58,128 nt of DNA from contig CACXAQ010000005.1 of NCBI GenBank assembly GCA_902765595.1, positions 1 through 58,128 on the forward strand, in the 5' to 3' direction. Source of the DNA: Oscillospiraceae bacterium (GTDB lineage Bacteria; Bacillota; Clostridia; Oscillospirales; Oscillospiraceae). Made by a program: the position numbers and the translations under genes. The notes under the pieces were generated by a model. It had not been told where the DNA came from. It saw only the letters and a program-made list of their open reading frames with translations, and did not search any database. Of the stretch, positions 24,211 through 32,350 are shown in pieces. Position 1 is the stretch's first letter. Each line of letters opens with the position of its first letter.

Positions 24211-24239
24211 AGTATATCGCACATCGATATACTTGTCAA
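24211..24239 (-). promoter_or_regulatory. padR promoter with overlapping operator
   Basis: TTGACA (24239-24234), 17-base spacer, TATACT (24216-24211). A perfect inverted repeat TATATCG-n5-CGATATA at 24213-24231 covers the spacer and -10, and a second palindrome CGATATATCG lies at 24194-24203. This is the layout of a repressor-controlled promoter. Confidence 0.82.
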
Positions 24240-24345
24240 GAGCTTTTTGAAAATTTTTTTCTCCTCCCCGGTGTTTGCCTTCTTCTTGGTTTTTGACGCA
24301 AAGCATGGTACAATCAGAGAGGACAAAAAACGGGAGGGATCGATC

Positions 24346-24591
24346 ATGTTTCTGAAACTCACCAAAGCCTTCGGCAAGCCCGTCTGCGTGGCGCTGTATG
24401 CGCTCTTCGGCATTCTGGCCGGGAAGAAAAAGCCCCTGCCCCTGCTGATCCTGCTGGGGCTGCACGCGGCGGAGTATTTCACCGTGGGGCGCGGCGTGGC
24501 CCGGGAAAAGGGCGTCGCCCCTCTGGAGGCGCTGGCCCAGTGCCTGAGCTTCGGCTTCACCTGGTGGCTGCCTCTGAAAAAGGGCGAATAA
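24346..24591 (+). CDS. Small membrane protein (81 aa), divergent from padR
   Basis: ATG at 24346 follows GGGAGGG by 7 bases. The protein has a basic N terminus, a hydrophobic helix (CVALYALFGILAG), a KKKP turn, a second helix (LPLLILLGLHAAEYFTVG) and a third near the C terminus ending WWLPLKKGE. No family is firmly recognised. Its position opposite the padR operator makes co-regulation possible. Confidence 0.65.
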   Translation: MFLKLTKAFGKPVCVALYALFGILAGKKKPLPLLILLGLHAAEYFTVGRGVAREKGVAPLEALAQCLSFGFTWWLPLKKGE

Positions 24592-24603
24592 CAATACCGC
24601 AAG

Positions 24604-24848
24604 ATACAGCAGGGCCGCGGCTCTATGAGCCGCGGCCTCAAGCTGTCGACAAAGTGTCGACAGCTTGAGACGAAAAACGGGGAACTTCCGAAAAAGTTCC
24701 CCGTTTTGCATAGATTGAACGTGAAGAGCGGACCCCTTCGCCCATCCCCTCTTCACAATCACCCCATGCGTGTCGAAGCCTTGCTGCACGGGCGAAGGGT
24801 TGTCTACGGTCTAAGGCCGCGGCTCTATGAGCCGCGGCCCTGCTGTAT
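24604..24848. repeat. 245-bp hairpin-rich element with 35-bp terminal inverted repeats (MITE-like)
   Basis: The ends 24604-24638 and 24814-24848 are inverted copies differing only in a 3-base loop; each is itself a hairpin of GGCCGCGGCTC and its complement. Inside lie TCAAGCTGTCGACA with its complement (24638-24668), a terminator-like stem (24674-24707) and GTGAAGAG/CTCTTCAC (24721-24756). No protein frame is supported. It fills the gap between two convergent genes. Confidence 0.75.
24674..24707. terminator. Bidirectional terminator inside the hairpin element
   Basis: AAAACGGGGAACTT and its exact complement form a 14-bp stem with a 6-base loop and terminal A/T runs. It can stop both convergent transcripts. 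Confidence 0.8.
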
Positions 24849-24850
24849 GC

Positions 24851-25558
24851 TTATTCCGCCAGTTCCTCCCAGAGCCGCCGCAGGCGGGCGATCTCTCCCG
24901 CCGGCAGCGGGGTCTGGAGAGGGTTGTTCCCCTGCCGGTAGCAGGCCTCGAAATAGGGGATCATGTCCGCCTCCCGCCGCTCCGGGCGCAGATCCACCCG
25001 GGCGAAGAGGCCGTTGTCCAGCTCAAACAGCGCGTGATCCCGATACCAGCCGATGTAGGAGAGGATCCGGGGCCGGTGATAGGGTCTTTGGCTCAGGGCC
25101 AGCAGCTCCGGCGTCTCCGCCGCGAATACCGCCTTGCCCGACCACTTTTCCGCCTCCCGCAGGGCGATGTGCACCGCCTCCTCCTGGGGGAAGTGGTAGT
25201 ACATGGCCGAGAGGAAGGGCAGGGCCAGGCTCTCGATCCCCAGCTCCTCTGTCAGGGCAAACACGCTCTCATAGCACAGGCGCAGCATCATAAGCTCGTT
25301 GGCCTTGCCGGTGAGGAAGCGGGGCGTGGCCGTCAAGATCAGGCGCTCGAAGGGCAGGCCGCAGCCTTCCATCGCTGCGGCCCGGCCCACGGAGACGAAC
25401 TTCGCCGCCCGCAGGGCAGATTTCAGGGCTTCTCCCCCGGCCCGGGCCATCCGGTCGCCCACGGGGCCCATGGCCACCCGCCCGGTCATCTCCAGGGCGA
25501 GGACCGCGGCCTGGGCCGGGATCGAGAGAATATCGTTTTCGGTGACGGTATAGGACAT
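24851..25558 (-). CDS. Macrodomain-like protein
   Basis: The 235-residue protein starts with a degenerate DIxxIxxxAxVxxxE-type macrodomain opening (NDILSIPAQAAVLALEMTG). It contains SLALPFLSAMYYHFPQEEAV, the counterpart of the ALPxLSTGxxGxPxxEA ribose-binding loop. Macrodomains bind or hydrolyse ADP-ribose derivatives. The Asn-rich substrate loop is replaced, so catalytic activity is uncertain. The C-terminal ~80 residues are outside the usual fold. Confidence 0.68.
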   Translation of the reverse strand: MSYTVTENDILSIPAQAAVLALEMTGRVAMGPVGDRMARAGGEALKSALRAAKFVSVGRAAAMEGCGLPFERLILTATPRFLTGKANELMMLRLCYESVFALTEELGIESLALPFLSAMYYHFPQEEAVHIALREAEKWSGKAVFAAETPELLALSQRPYHRPRILSYIGWYRDHALFELDNGLFARVDLRPERREADMIPYFEACYRQGNNPLQTPLPAGEIARLRRLWEELAE

Positions 25559-25600
25559 GGTCAGTCTCCGTTTCTGTCGATTTTGGGACGGGCCCGCCGC

Positions 25601-26965
25601 CTATCGCTCCAGGATCACGCTGCTCCGCTTCATCCAGCTCCCCTTGCGGTAGTAGATGGCCATGGCGACGGCGGTGACCAGCCAGGAGGCCAGGTAGCAC
25701 ATGGAAAGGATGAACAGGGTGTGGAACCACTGGAAGACCGTCACGATCCAGACGACGCGCAGCAGGCAGATGCCAAGGCCGATGATGACCACCGGGCGCA
25801 CCGCGTCTCCCGCGCCGCGCAGCACGGCGGAGAGCACCTCGATCACCGCCCAGACAAAGTAGAAGGGCACAAAGTAGGTCATGATCGTAAAGGTGGTGTC
25901 GATCACCGCCCCATCCTCGGTGAGGATATGGAGCAGGGGCCGGCCCAGCAGCAGGATGAAGGCGCTGAGGAAAACGGTGATGACGCCGGCCAGGATCATC
26001 CCCTGCCGGACGCAGAGCTTCACCCGGTCCCGCCGCCCGGCGCCCAGATTCTGGCCGATGAAGCTGGTGATGGCCGCGCCCAGGGCGTTGCTCACCGCCC
26101 AGAAGATGCCGTCGGTCTTGGAGCTCATGGCCCAGGAGGCCACCACCACCGTGCCCAGGGAGTTGACGCCGATCTGGATGATCATGTTGGAGACGGCGTA
26201 CATGGAGGACTGGAGGCCCGAGGGGATGCCCAGGCGCAGCATATTGCGCAGATACACGCCCTTGAGCTTCAGCTCCCGCAGGCTCAGCCGGTAGGGCTCC
26301 GGGGTGCGCAGGAGCTTTGCCGTCAGCAGCGCCATGTTGAGCACCTGGGCCAGGACCGTTGCGATGGCGACGCCGGCGGTGCCCCAGTGGAAGCCCACCA
26401 CAAACAACACGTCCAGCACGATGTTGGCGAGACAGCCCGCCACCATGTACAGGAAGGGACTGAAGGAGTCGCCCACCGAGCGGAGCATGTTGGATTCCAT
26501 GTTCAGCACCAGGATGAAGGGCACCCCGATGAAGTAGATCCGCAGATAGAGGATGGAGTCGGCCATGGTGTCCTCGGGGGTGCGCAGCAGGCGCAGCAGG
26601 GCCGGGGAGAAGATCAGGCCCACCGCCATCAGCAAAAGGCCCAGCAGGGAGAACACCGCGATGGCGTTGCCCGTCGCCAGCTGCACGTCCCGGGTCCGGC
26701 CCGCGCCGTAGACCTGGGCGATGACCACGGAGGCTCCCGCCGTGATGGCCACGAAAAAGCCGATGAGGAGGTTGATGATCTGGGCGGAGCTGCCGCCCAC
26801 GGCGGCCAGGGCGACGGTGCCCACATAGCGGCCCACGATCAGTCCGTCCACGGCGTTATAGAGCTGCTGGATGCAGGTGCCCGCCGCGATGGGCAGGAAG
26901 AAGATCAGCAGCTTTTTCCAGACCACGCCCTCGGTCAGGTCTTTCCGGTTCAGCGTCTTATCCAT
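25601..26965 (-). CDS. MATE-family multidrug/Na+ antiporter
   Basis: A 454-residue membrane protein with twelve helices in two homologous halves: LLIFFLPIAAGTCIQQLYNA and VGRYVGTVALAAVGG in the first half, MSSKTDGIFWAVSNALGAAITSF in the second. It exports cationic drugs or metabolites with Na+ or H+ exchange. The start at 26965 is chosen because it overlaps the cytidylate-kinase-like stop by 8 bp; an earlier Met would overlap further and lacks a ribosome site. Confidence 0.9.
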   Translation of the reverse strand: MDKTLNRKDLTEGVVWKKLLIFFLPIAAGTCIQQLYNAVDGLIVGRYVGTVALAAVGGSSAQIINLLIGFFVAITAGASVVIAQVYGAGRTRDVQLATGNAIAVFSLLGLLLMAVGLIFSPALLRLLRTPEDTMADSILYLRIYFIGVPFILVLNMESNMLRSVGDSFSPFLYMVAGCLANIVLDVLFVVGFHWGTAGVAIATVLAQVLNMALLTAKLLRTPEPYRLSLRELKLKGVYLRNMLRLGIPSGLQSSMYAVSNMIIQIGVNSLGTVVVASWAMSSKTDGIFWAVSNALGAAITSFIGQNLGAGRRDRVKLCVRQGMILAGVITVFLSAFILLLGRPLLHILTEDGAVIDTTFTIMTYFVPFYFVWAVIEVLSAVLRGAGDAVRPVVIIGLGICLLRVVWIVTVFQWFHTLFILSMCYLASWLVTAVAMAIYYRKGSWMKRSSVILER

Positions 26966-27593
26966 CGTCCCGCTCCTCAAACCAGCGCAGCGCAAAGTCT
27001 CCCAGCGCCGGCACCAGCTTTTTCACGTTCCAGCCGGTGGTATTCACCGTCAGGTCAAAGGCGCTGGCGTCCCCGCGCTGCTTGCCGGTCAGCACCTCCC
27101 GGGTGCGGGCCCGGTTCTTGTCGATCCGGCGGATGTTGCGCAGGATCTGCTTGTCGCTGAGGCGCAGCTCCTCCGGCCTTTTCTCCTCATGGGCAAGGCA
27201 GCGGCGGAGCCGCGCCTGCAGATCCGCGCACACGAAGACGCGGAAGGGCCGTTCCTCCTGCAAAATCACGTCCGCATCCCGGCCCACGATCACGCAGTCG
27301 TTCCCGATCTGGGCGATCTGGCGGAGGATCTCCCGCTCCCGCACCAGAAGCTGGGTGCGCATGCCCGGGTCGAACAGCAGATGGGAAAAGCTGTTCCTGT
27401 AAGTCAGCTGGACGTTCTGCCAGCCGTGCCCGCTCAGGGTCTTGCGGACGTATTCCGCGTCCATCCCGTGCTCCCGGGCCAGGGTCTCCAGGATCTCCTT
27501 GTCGTAATAGTCCCAGCCCAGCCGGTCCGCCAGGCGCTTTCCCAGCTCCCGGCCGCCGCTGCCGAACTGTCGGCTCACCGTAATGATGCGCAT
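26958..27593 (-). CDS. Cytidylate kinase-like family protein
   Basis: 211 residues starting MRIITVSRQFGSGGRELGKR, the P-loop pattern of the cytidylate kinase-like family common in Clostridia. Also seen: GWDYYDKEIL, the IVGRDADVIL segment, and an RIDKNRARTREVLTGK lid-like region. It probably phosphorylates a nucleotide or acts as a nucleotide-regulated switch. True CMP kinase activity is not assured, since the family is separate from Cmk. Followed with overlap by the MATE exporter gene. Confidence 0.88.
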   Translation of the reverse strand: MRIITVSRQFGSGGRELGKRLADRLGWDYYDKEILETLAREHGMDAEYVRKTLSGHGWQNVQLTYRNSFSHLLFDPGMRTQLLVREREILRQIAQIGNDCVIVGRDADVILQEERPFRVFVCADLQARLRRCLAHEEKRPEELRLSDKQILRNIRRIDKNRARTREVLTGKQRGDASAFDLTVNTTGWNVKKLVPALGDFALRWFEERDDG

Positions 27594-27700
27594 CTCTTTA
27601 TCCTCTCTTCTCAGGTTCTTTGAGTCGGGGCGACCCCCGTGCGGGCGGGACGGTCAGGATATCCTTGTCCGTGACACGCCGCGCAGCGGTTTCCTCCCGG

Positions 27701-28741
27701 TCATTCAAAAACGATCCCCAGGGCTTCGCACTGCTCGGTATTCCAGGCAGCCCAATCCCAGTAGAGCTCGGTGAAGTCCTTACCCAGGACTTCCTTCAGG
27801 TCCGCCGTGTCCCCGTCCCAGTGGTCGAACAGGGTCTCTCTTCCATAGGTCTCCACCAGGTAGGCGAACAGGGAACCCAGCTCCTCAAGAGAAATATTGT
27901 CCACGCTGGGGTGCTGATTGATCTCCTCCGTCCGGGTCAAGACCCCGTTGGAGACGGAGCGGTATAGGACGCCGATGTTCGCAGCCGTCTGGGCACGAAC
28001 GATCTCCGCCTCATAGAGACAATCCAGGGCGGGATCCATGCTGTCGCTCTCCTCGTCCCAGACGCCAATCTCCCGATACAGCTTCTTTAAGTCCTCGCGC
28101 CAGAACTCTCTGGAAGGCATGCGCAGCATCCGGTTTTCACAGGCAAAGTGGGAGACGTACTCGGAGACGCCCTCGGAATAAAAGCCCGGGGAGATCTCCC
28201 GCTTTGCGCAGGAGAAGGTCAGATAGCGGACGTACTCGTACAGCAGCGCCCTGCCCGTCCCATGATACAGGCGGATCTTCCGCTGCGCTTTGCTGTATTG
28301 AGCGGAATCGCAAAACGGCGTGTCCTCTCCCGCGTGTGCGCAAAAGTCCGTAACAATCGCGACGGGCGGGATCTCCTCCATGAGCCAAGGGGCCAGCACC
28401 GCACGGGCATCGTCAAAATCCGCCTCCTGATCCTTCAGGACCAGATCCAGCCACTCGAAATAGGCGTCCCGGCCCACCCGCTCCATATCCGCGGCAGACA
28501 GATACCAGATCGCATTGGCCGTGCGCACGATGTAGGGATAAGAGGCCGCATCGCTCCCGGTGTTCTCCTCCAGAGGGTAGGACAGGGCAGGCAGGGGCTC
28601 CGGAGTCTCAGTCGCGGCGGGGGGCTCGGTCGCCGCCGGGGTCTCGGTCGCGGCGGGGGGCTCCTGCGCGCCGCAAGCGGCGCAGCAGAGAATCAGCAGC
28701 AGCCCCAGCAGCAGGGCAAGGCTTCTTCTCACGGTTTTCAT
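27701..28741 (-). CDS. Lipoprotein with degenerate peptidase-MA-like domain
   Basis: A signal sequence ends in a lipobox (CCAAC) and is followed by a repeated Pro-Ala-Ala-Thr-Glu linker (residues ~26-50), so the protein should be tethered outside the membrane. The C-terminal domain resembles gluzincin-type peptidase-MA proteins: a helix YEYVRYLTF where an HExxH-bearing helix would be, then GFYSEGVSEYVSH, the usual second-Glu helix. Both zinc His of HExxH are replaced (Tyr and Arg), so catalysis is unlikely. It could be a binding protein. 346 residues; its ATG overlaps the YunG-like stop by 4 bp. Confidence 0.68.
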   Translation of the reverse strand: MKTVRRSLALLLGLLLILCCAACGAQEPPAATETPAATEPPAATETPEPLPALSYPLEENTGSDAASYPYIVRTANAIWYLSAADMERVGRDAYFEWLDLVLKDQEADFDDARAVLAPWLMEEIPPVAIVTDFCAHAGEDTPFCDSAQYSKAQRKIRLYHGTGRALLYEYVRYLTFSCAKREISPGFYSEGVSEYVSHFACENRMLRMPSREFWREDLKKLYREIGVWDEESDSMDPALDCLYEAEIVRAQTAANIGVLYRSVSNGVLTRTEEINQHPSVDNISLEELGSLFAYLVETYGRETLFDHWDGDTADLKEVLGKDFTELYWDWAAWNTEQCEALGIVFE

Positions 28742-29148
28742 GTTTCCTCTCTTCCCTCTCGCAAGGCCAGGAGCCGCGCCTTCAGCAGCTCATAGCGCCG
28801 CCGCTTGCCCTCATCGGCAAAATGTGTTTCCCGCCGCTGCAGAGGGCGGTCGGAATAGTCCAGGAGCTCTTCCCCGAACTGCTCACTGGTCAGATCGAAG
28901 AGATAGCCGTCCACCACGTTGAAGCAGTGGACGCTGCCGTCTGGCAGCGGGACGCCCCGCACCTCTCCGCCCAGCAGATCCTGCACCAGGAAAGCCGTGA
29001 TGGAGCATTGGCCCAGGGTCCGGTTCTCCGGCGACCAGTCCGGCCGCAGCCGGGGCGCGCAGGTCTCCCGGCTCCAGATAGCGGAAAGGTCCTCATAGAG
29101 CGCGCGGATCTCCGCCGACGCCCCTTCCCAGCCGTAAAAATGTCGCAT
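28738..29148 (-). CDS. YunG-like family protein
   Basis: The start at 29148 (MRHFYGWEG) is favoured because GGAGG lies 8 bases upstream; an ATG two codons earlier is too close. The 136 residues contain LRPDWSPENRTLGQCSITAF, LVQDLLGGEV and a DGSVHCFNVVDGYLFDLTS block typical of YunG. A Cys and a His in these blocks suggest a papain-like fold, but activity is unknown. It precedes the lipoprotein gene with ATGA overlap. Confidence 0.78.
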   Translation of the reverse strand: MRHFYGWEGASAEIRALYEDLSAIWSRETCAPRLRPDWSPENRTLGQCSITAFLVQDLLGGEVRGVPLPDGSVHCFNVVDGYLFDLTSEQFGEELLDYSDRPLQRRETHFADEGKRRRYELLKARLLALREGREET

Positions 29149-29411
29149 TTGCATAGCCTCCGACCGTCCAGTTTTTATCACTTTACCATAGCGCCGGCCG
29201 GTTTTCAAGGCCGTTGCGGTCCTTCCGCCGGTTCTTCCGTTCCCGGCGCTGCGGCCCTTTCCCGGCCGATTTTGCTCCCTTTTCCCAGAGTGCCCGCAGA
29301 GTAAATGCAAAATTTATCAATATTTGTTAACTTGCATCGAATCAAAAGCATTCTTATTATTTCTTCGTCAGTTTGTTGCTTAAAAGATTGGAAATATAGT
29401 CATTTTGTTCA

Positions 29412-29440
29412 TTGACGTGAGAGGGACTCAATGCTAAAAT
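29412..29440 (+). promoter_or_regulatory. Promoter of the ATPase/2-oxoacid oxidoreductase operon
   Basis: TTGACG, 17 bases, then TAAAAT with a TGC extended -10. The preceding ~110 bases (29300-29411) are strikingly AT-rich for this genome and may act as an UP element. The rest of 29149-29299 shows nothing. Confidence 0.82.
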
Positions 29441-29492
29441 GATATGCGATTGAGAATGCTCTTTTCGCAGAAGGAAAGTTGGGACGAAAACT

Positions 29493-30200
29493 ATGAAAAA
29501 AATGAAGGTCCTCATTGGGAATTACGGCAGCGGCAAGACGGAGCTGGCGCTGAACTTCGCCTTTCGCGCGGCGGAACGGGGCGAGCGGACAGAGCTGCTT
29601 GACCTGGACATGGTCAACACTTACTTTCGTCTGACCGAGCGGGGCCGCATGACCCGGATGAAGGAGATCCGCCTGGTCTCCCCCAACTTTGCCTGCTCCG
29701 GCATCGAGACCCTATCCCTGCCGGCGGAGGTGGCTTCCGCCTTCGCCATGGATTGGGACACGGTCATCTTCGACGTGGGCGGCGACGCCGTGGGCGCCAC
29801 GGCCGTGGGCCGCTACCACCAGGACTTCTCGGAGCTGGAGCCGGGCGCGCTGGAGGTGCTGAACGTGGTCAACACCCGCCGTCCCCTGGCCGGCACCGTG
29901 GAGAAGGTGCTGCACCTGCAGGAAGAGATGCAGATCCACTCCCGCCTGAAGATCACCGGCATGATCAACAACACCAACCTCGCCACCGCCACCTCCACCG
30001 AGGAGCTGCGCCACGGCTATGAGATCATGAAGGAGGTCTCCCGGATCAGCGGGATCCCGGTGGCCTATACCTCCGGCAAGAAGGACATGCTGGACGCCTT
30101 TTTGGCCGAGGGGCACGATCCCGCATATATCGGCACTCCCCTTCCCATCGACACCTACATGCAGCGCGACTGGGATTCCTGGGTCAAGGGCCTGGGCTGA
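29493..30200 (+). CDS. P-loop ATPase of the MinD/ParA-like class, linked to 2-oxoacid oxidoreductase
   Basis: 235 residues with a Walker A motif GNYGSGKTELALN at residues 9-21, a switch-like LLDLDMVNTYF and a Walker B-like TVIFDVGGDAVGA. Fold and motifs resemble MinD/CooC-type ATPases, though the deviant-Walker Lys is not evident (NYGSGKT). It is the first gene of the operon for the ferredoxin-dependent 2-oxoacid oxidoreductase, 83 bases upstream of the ferredoxin-like subunit, so a role in enzyme maturation, cluster or cofactor insertion is a reasonable inference. Confidence 0.78.
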   Translation: MKKMKVLIGNYGSGKTELALNFAFRAAERGERTELLDLDMVNTYFRLTERGRMTRMKEIRLVSPNFACSGIETLSLPAEVASAFAMDWDTVIFDVGGDAVGATAVGRYHQDFSELEPGALEVLNVVNTRRPLAGTVEKVLHLQEEMQIHSRLKITGMINNTNLATATSTEELRHGYEIMKEVSRISGIPVAYTSGKKDMLDAFLAEGHDPAYIGTPLPIDTYMQRDWDSWVKGLG

Positions 30201-30282
30201 GCGCCGCCCCTAAAAAACGTATATCCCCGCACGGTGCGGATCAAATAGAGCAACCAAAAACATGCAGAAAAGAGGTAGTATC

Positions 30283-30492
30283 ATGGTAAAAGTCATGATC
30301 AACGAGCTTCTGTGCAAGGGCTGCGGCCTGTGCGTCCGGGCATGTCCCAAAGGCGTTCTGGCCCTGTCCAAGGAGAAGCTCAACGCAAAAGGCTATCACC
30401 CGGCAGAGCCTGTGAATCCCGAGGAGTGCATCGGCTGTGCGTCCTGCGCGCGCACCTGTCCCGATGTGGCTATCCGGATTGAACGGGAATAA
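30283..30492 (+). CDS. 4Fe-4S ferredoxin-like delta subunit of 2-oxoacid:ferredoxin oxidoreductase
   Basis: The start at 30283 has AGAGGT 6 bases upstream; an earlier Met lacks one. The 69 residues carry two complete cluster motifs, CKGCGLCVRACP and CIGCASCARTCP, so two 4Fe-4S clusters carry electrons between the TPP subunit and external ferredoxin. It is followed after 13 bases by the alpha subunit gene. Confidence 0.92.
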   Translation: MVKVMINELLCKGCGLCVRACPKGVLALSKEKLNAKGYHPAEPVNPEECIGCASCARTCPDVAIRIERE

Positions 30493-30505
30493 GGAGGGAA
30501 AGAAC

Positions 30506-31585
30506 ATGGCATTGACGCTTATGAAGGGCAGCGAAGCGATCGCCGAGGCCGCTATCCGTGCCGGCGCGCGTTTCTTCTTCGGCTACCCCATCACCCCGCA
30601 GACTGAGATCCCCGAGTACATGTCCGCCCGTATGCCTGAGGTCAACGGTTGCTTCCTCCAGGCTGAGAGCGAAATTGCGGCCATCAACATGGTCTATGGC
30701 GCCGCCGGCACCGGCGAGCGTGTCATCACCTCTTCCTCCAGCCCCGGAGTTTCCCTGAAGCAGGAAGGCATCTCCTACATCGCCAGCGCCAAGCTCCCCT
30801 GCGTAATCCTGAACGTCATGCGCGGCGGCCCCGGTCTGGGCAGCATCCAGGCTTCCCAGGGCGACTACTTCCAGGCCACCAAGGGCGGCGGCAACGGTGA
30901 CTACCACCTGCTGACCTACGCCCCTGCCTCCATTCAGGAAGCCATCGACATCATGATGTTCGCCTTCGACAAGGCGGAGAAATACCGCGTGCCCGTTCTG
31001 TTCCTGGCTGACGGCATCATCGCCCAGATGATGGAGCCTGTGGAAATGCCCGAGATGGTGGACTTCAAGGTCGATCCCGAGAAGAAGCCCTGGGCCGCCA
31101 CCGGCTGGAAGCCCGGCGACGATCCTGCCAAGCGCGCCGTCATCAACTCCCTGTACATCGAGACCGAGGCTCTGAGCGTGCACAACGAGGCTCTGCAGGC
31201 CACCTACCGGGAGATTGAGAAGAACGAGGTCTGCTGGGAGAACTACAAGACCGACGACGCCGAGATCGTGGTCACCGCGTTCGGCACCGTGTCCCGCGTG
31301 GTCAAGTCCGCTGTGGACGAGCTCCGCGCCGAGGGCGTGAAGGTCGGTCTGTTCCGCCCCATTTCCGTTTGGCCCTTCCCCAGCGATGCGCTGCGTGAGA
31401 CCGCCTGCCGCGACGGCGTGAAGGCCGTCCTGGACGTCGAGGTCAACGAAGGCCAGATGCTGGAGGACGTGAAGCTGGCCATCAACGGCGACAAGCCCGT
31501 GGACTTCTTCGGCCACCTGGGCAGCCAGTTCCCCACCACCGAAGAGATCAAGCAGAAGATCCTCGAAATGAAGGAGGCTAAGTAA
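30506..31585 (+). CDS. vorB: 2-oxoacid:ferredoxin oxidoreductase alpha subunit (VorB type)
   Basis: Part of the enzyme that oxidatively decarboxylates a 2-oxoacid (2-oxoisovalerate or 2-oxoglutarate class) to the acyl-CoA and reduced ferredoxin. The 359 residues begin MKGSEAIAEAAIRAGARFFF and include GYPITPQTEIPEYMS, TSSSSPGVSLKQEGISY and MRGGPGLGSIQASQGDY, the typical pyrimidine-binding subunit blocks. AAGGAGG precedes the ATG. VorB versus KorA cannot be settled by eye. Codon use is strongly biased to GC-ending codons, as in highly expressed genes. Confidence 0.9.
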   Translation: MALTLMKGSEAIAEAAIRAGARFFFGYPITPQTEIPEYMSARMPEVNGCFLQAESEIAAINMVYGAAGTGERVITSSSSPGVSLKQEGISYIASAKLPCVILNVMRGGPGLGSIQASQGDYFQATKGGGNGDYHLLTYAPASIQEAIDIMMFAFDKAEKYRVPVLFLADGIIAQMMEPVEMPEMVDFKVDPEKKPWAATGWKPGDDPAKRAVINSLYIETEALSVHNEALQATYREIEKNEVCWENYKTDDAEIVVTAFGTVSRVVKSAVDELRAEGVKVGLFRPISVWPFPSDALRETACRDGVKAVLDVEVNEGQMLEDVKLAINGDKPVDFFGHLGSQFPTTEEIKQKILEMKEAK

Positions 31586-32350
31586 ATGTCTGTCGTATTT
31601 GAGAAAACCCAGCTCCTGACCGACAAGCCCTTCCACTACTGCCCCGGCTGCAACCACGGCATCATCCACCGTCTGGTGGCCGAGAGCATCGACGAGCTGG
31701 TGAAAGAGGGCAAGCTGGAAGCCGGCAACATCGTTGGCGTGGCTCCCGTTGGCTGCTCGGTCTTTGCCTATGACTACTTCAACTGTGATATGTACGAGGC
31801 CGCCCATGGCCGCGCTCCCGCTGTCGCTACCGGCATCAAGCGCGCCAAGAAGGACACCCTGGTCTTCACCTACCAGGGCGACGGCGACCTGGCCTCCATC
31901 GGTACCGCTGAGATCGTCCACGCCGCCCACCGCGGCGAGAAGATCGTCACCATCTTCGTCAACAACGCCATTTACGGCATGACCGGCGGCCAGATGGCCC
32001 CCACCACCCTGGTGGGCCAGAAGACCACCACCTCTCCCTACGGCCGTGACGAAGCCTGGTGCGGCGCACCCATCAAGATGTCTGAGATGCTCGCTCAGGT
32101 GCCCGGTTCCTACTACATCGAGCGCTGCGCGGTCAACAACACCGCCAACATCGTCAAGACCAAGAAGGCCATCAAGAAGGCCATGCAGTATCAGCTGGAG
32201 GGCAAGGGCTTCTGCATGATCGAGGTCCTGTCCACCTGCCCCACCAACTGGGGCCTGAGCCCGGTGGAAGCCATGAAGTGGCTGGAAGGGAACATGATCC
32301 CCTACTATCCCCTGGGCGTTTATAAAGACAAGGGGGCTGAGGCAAAATGA
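31586..32350 (+). CDS. 2-oxoacid:ferredoxin oxidoreductase beta subunit (thiamine diphosphate-binding)
   Basis: 254 residues that bind thiamine diphosphate and Mg2+: FHYCPGCNHGIIHRLVAE carries the cluster-side Cys pair, GVAPVGCSVFAYDYF and YQGDGDLASIGTAEIVHA hold the GDG cofactor motif, and NNAIYGMTGGQMAPTT is the metal-binding end. The ATG directly follows the alpha subunit stop, with GGAGG inside the end of that gene. It overlaps the gamma gene by 4 bp. Confidence 0.93.
   Translation: MSVVFEKTQLLTDKPFHYCPGCNHGIIHRLVAESIDELVKEGKLEAGNIVGVAPVGCSVFAYDYFNCDMYEAAHGRAPAVATGIKRAKKDTLVFTYQGDGDLASIGTAEIVHAAHRGEKIVTIFVNNAIYGMTGGQMAPTTLVGQKTTTSPYGRDEAWCGAPIKMSEMLAQVPGSYYIERCAVNNTANIVKTKKAIKKAMQYQLEGKGFCMIEVLSTCPTNWGLSPVEAMKWLEGNMIPYYPLGVYKDKGAEAK

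Noticed and set aside
24293-24314. TTGACG and TACAAT as a promoter for the 81-residue gene
   Set aside because: The spacer is only 10 bases, too short for sigma-A; no better pair was found.
24625-24850. Protein-coding frame through the hairpin element
   Set aside because: It translates inverted repeats and terminators and matches no family; both neighbouring genes end at its edges.
25601-26995. Upstream start of the MATE gene at 26995
   Set aside because: It would overlap the kinase-like gene by 38 bases without a ribosome site and adds residues absent from the usual MATE N terminus; 26965 is preferred.
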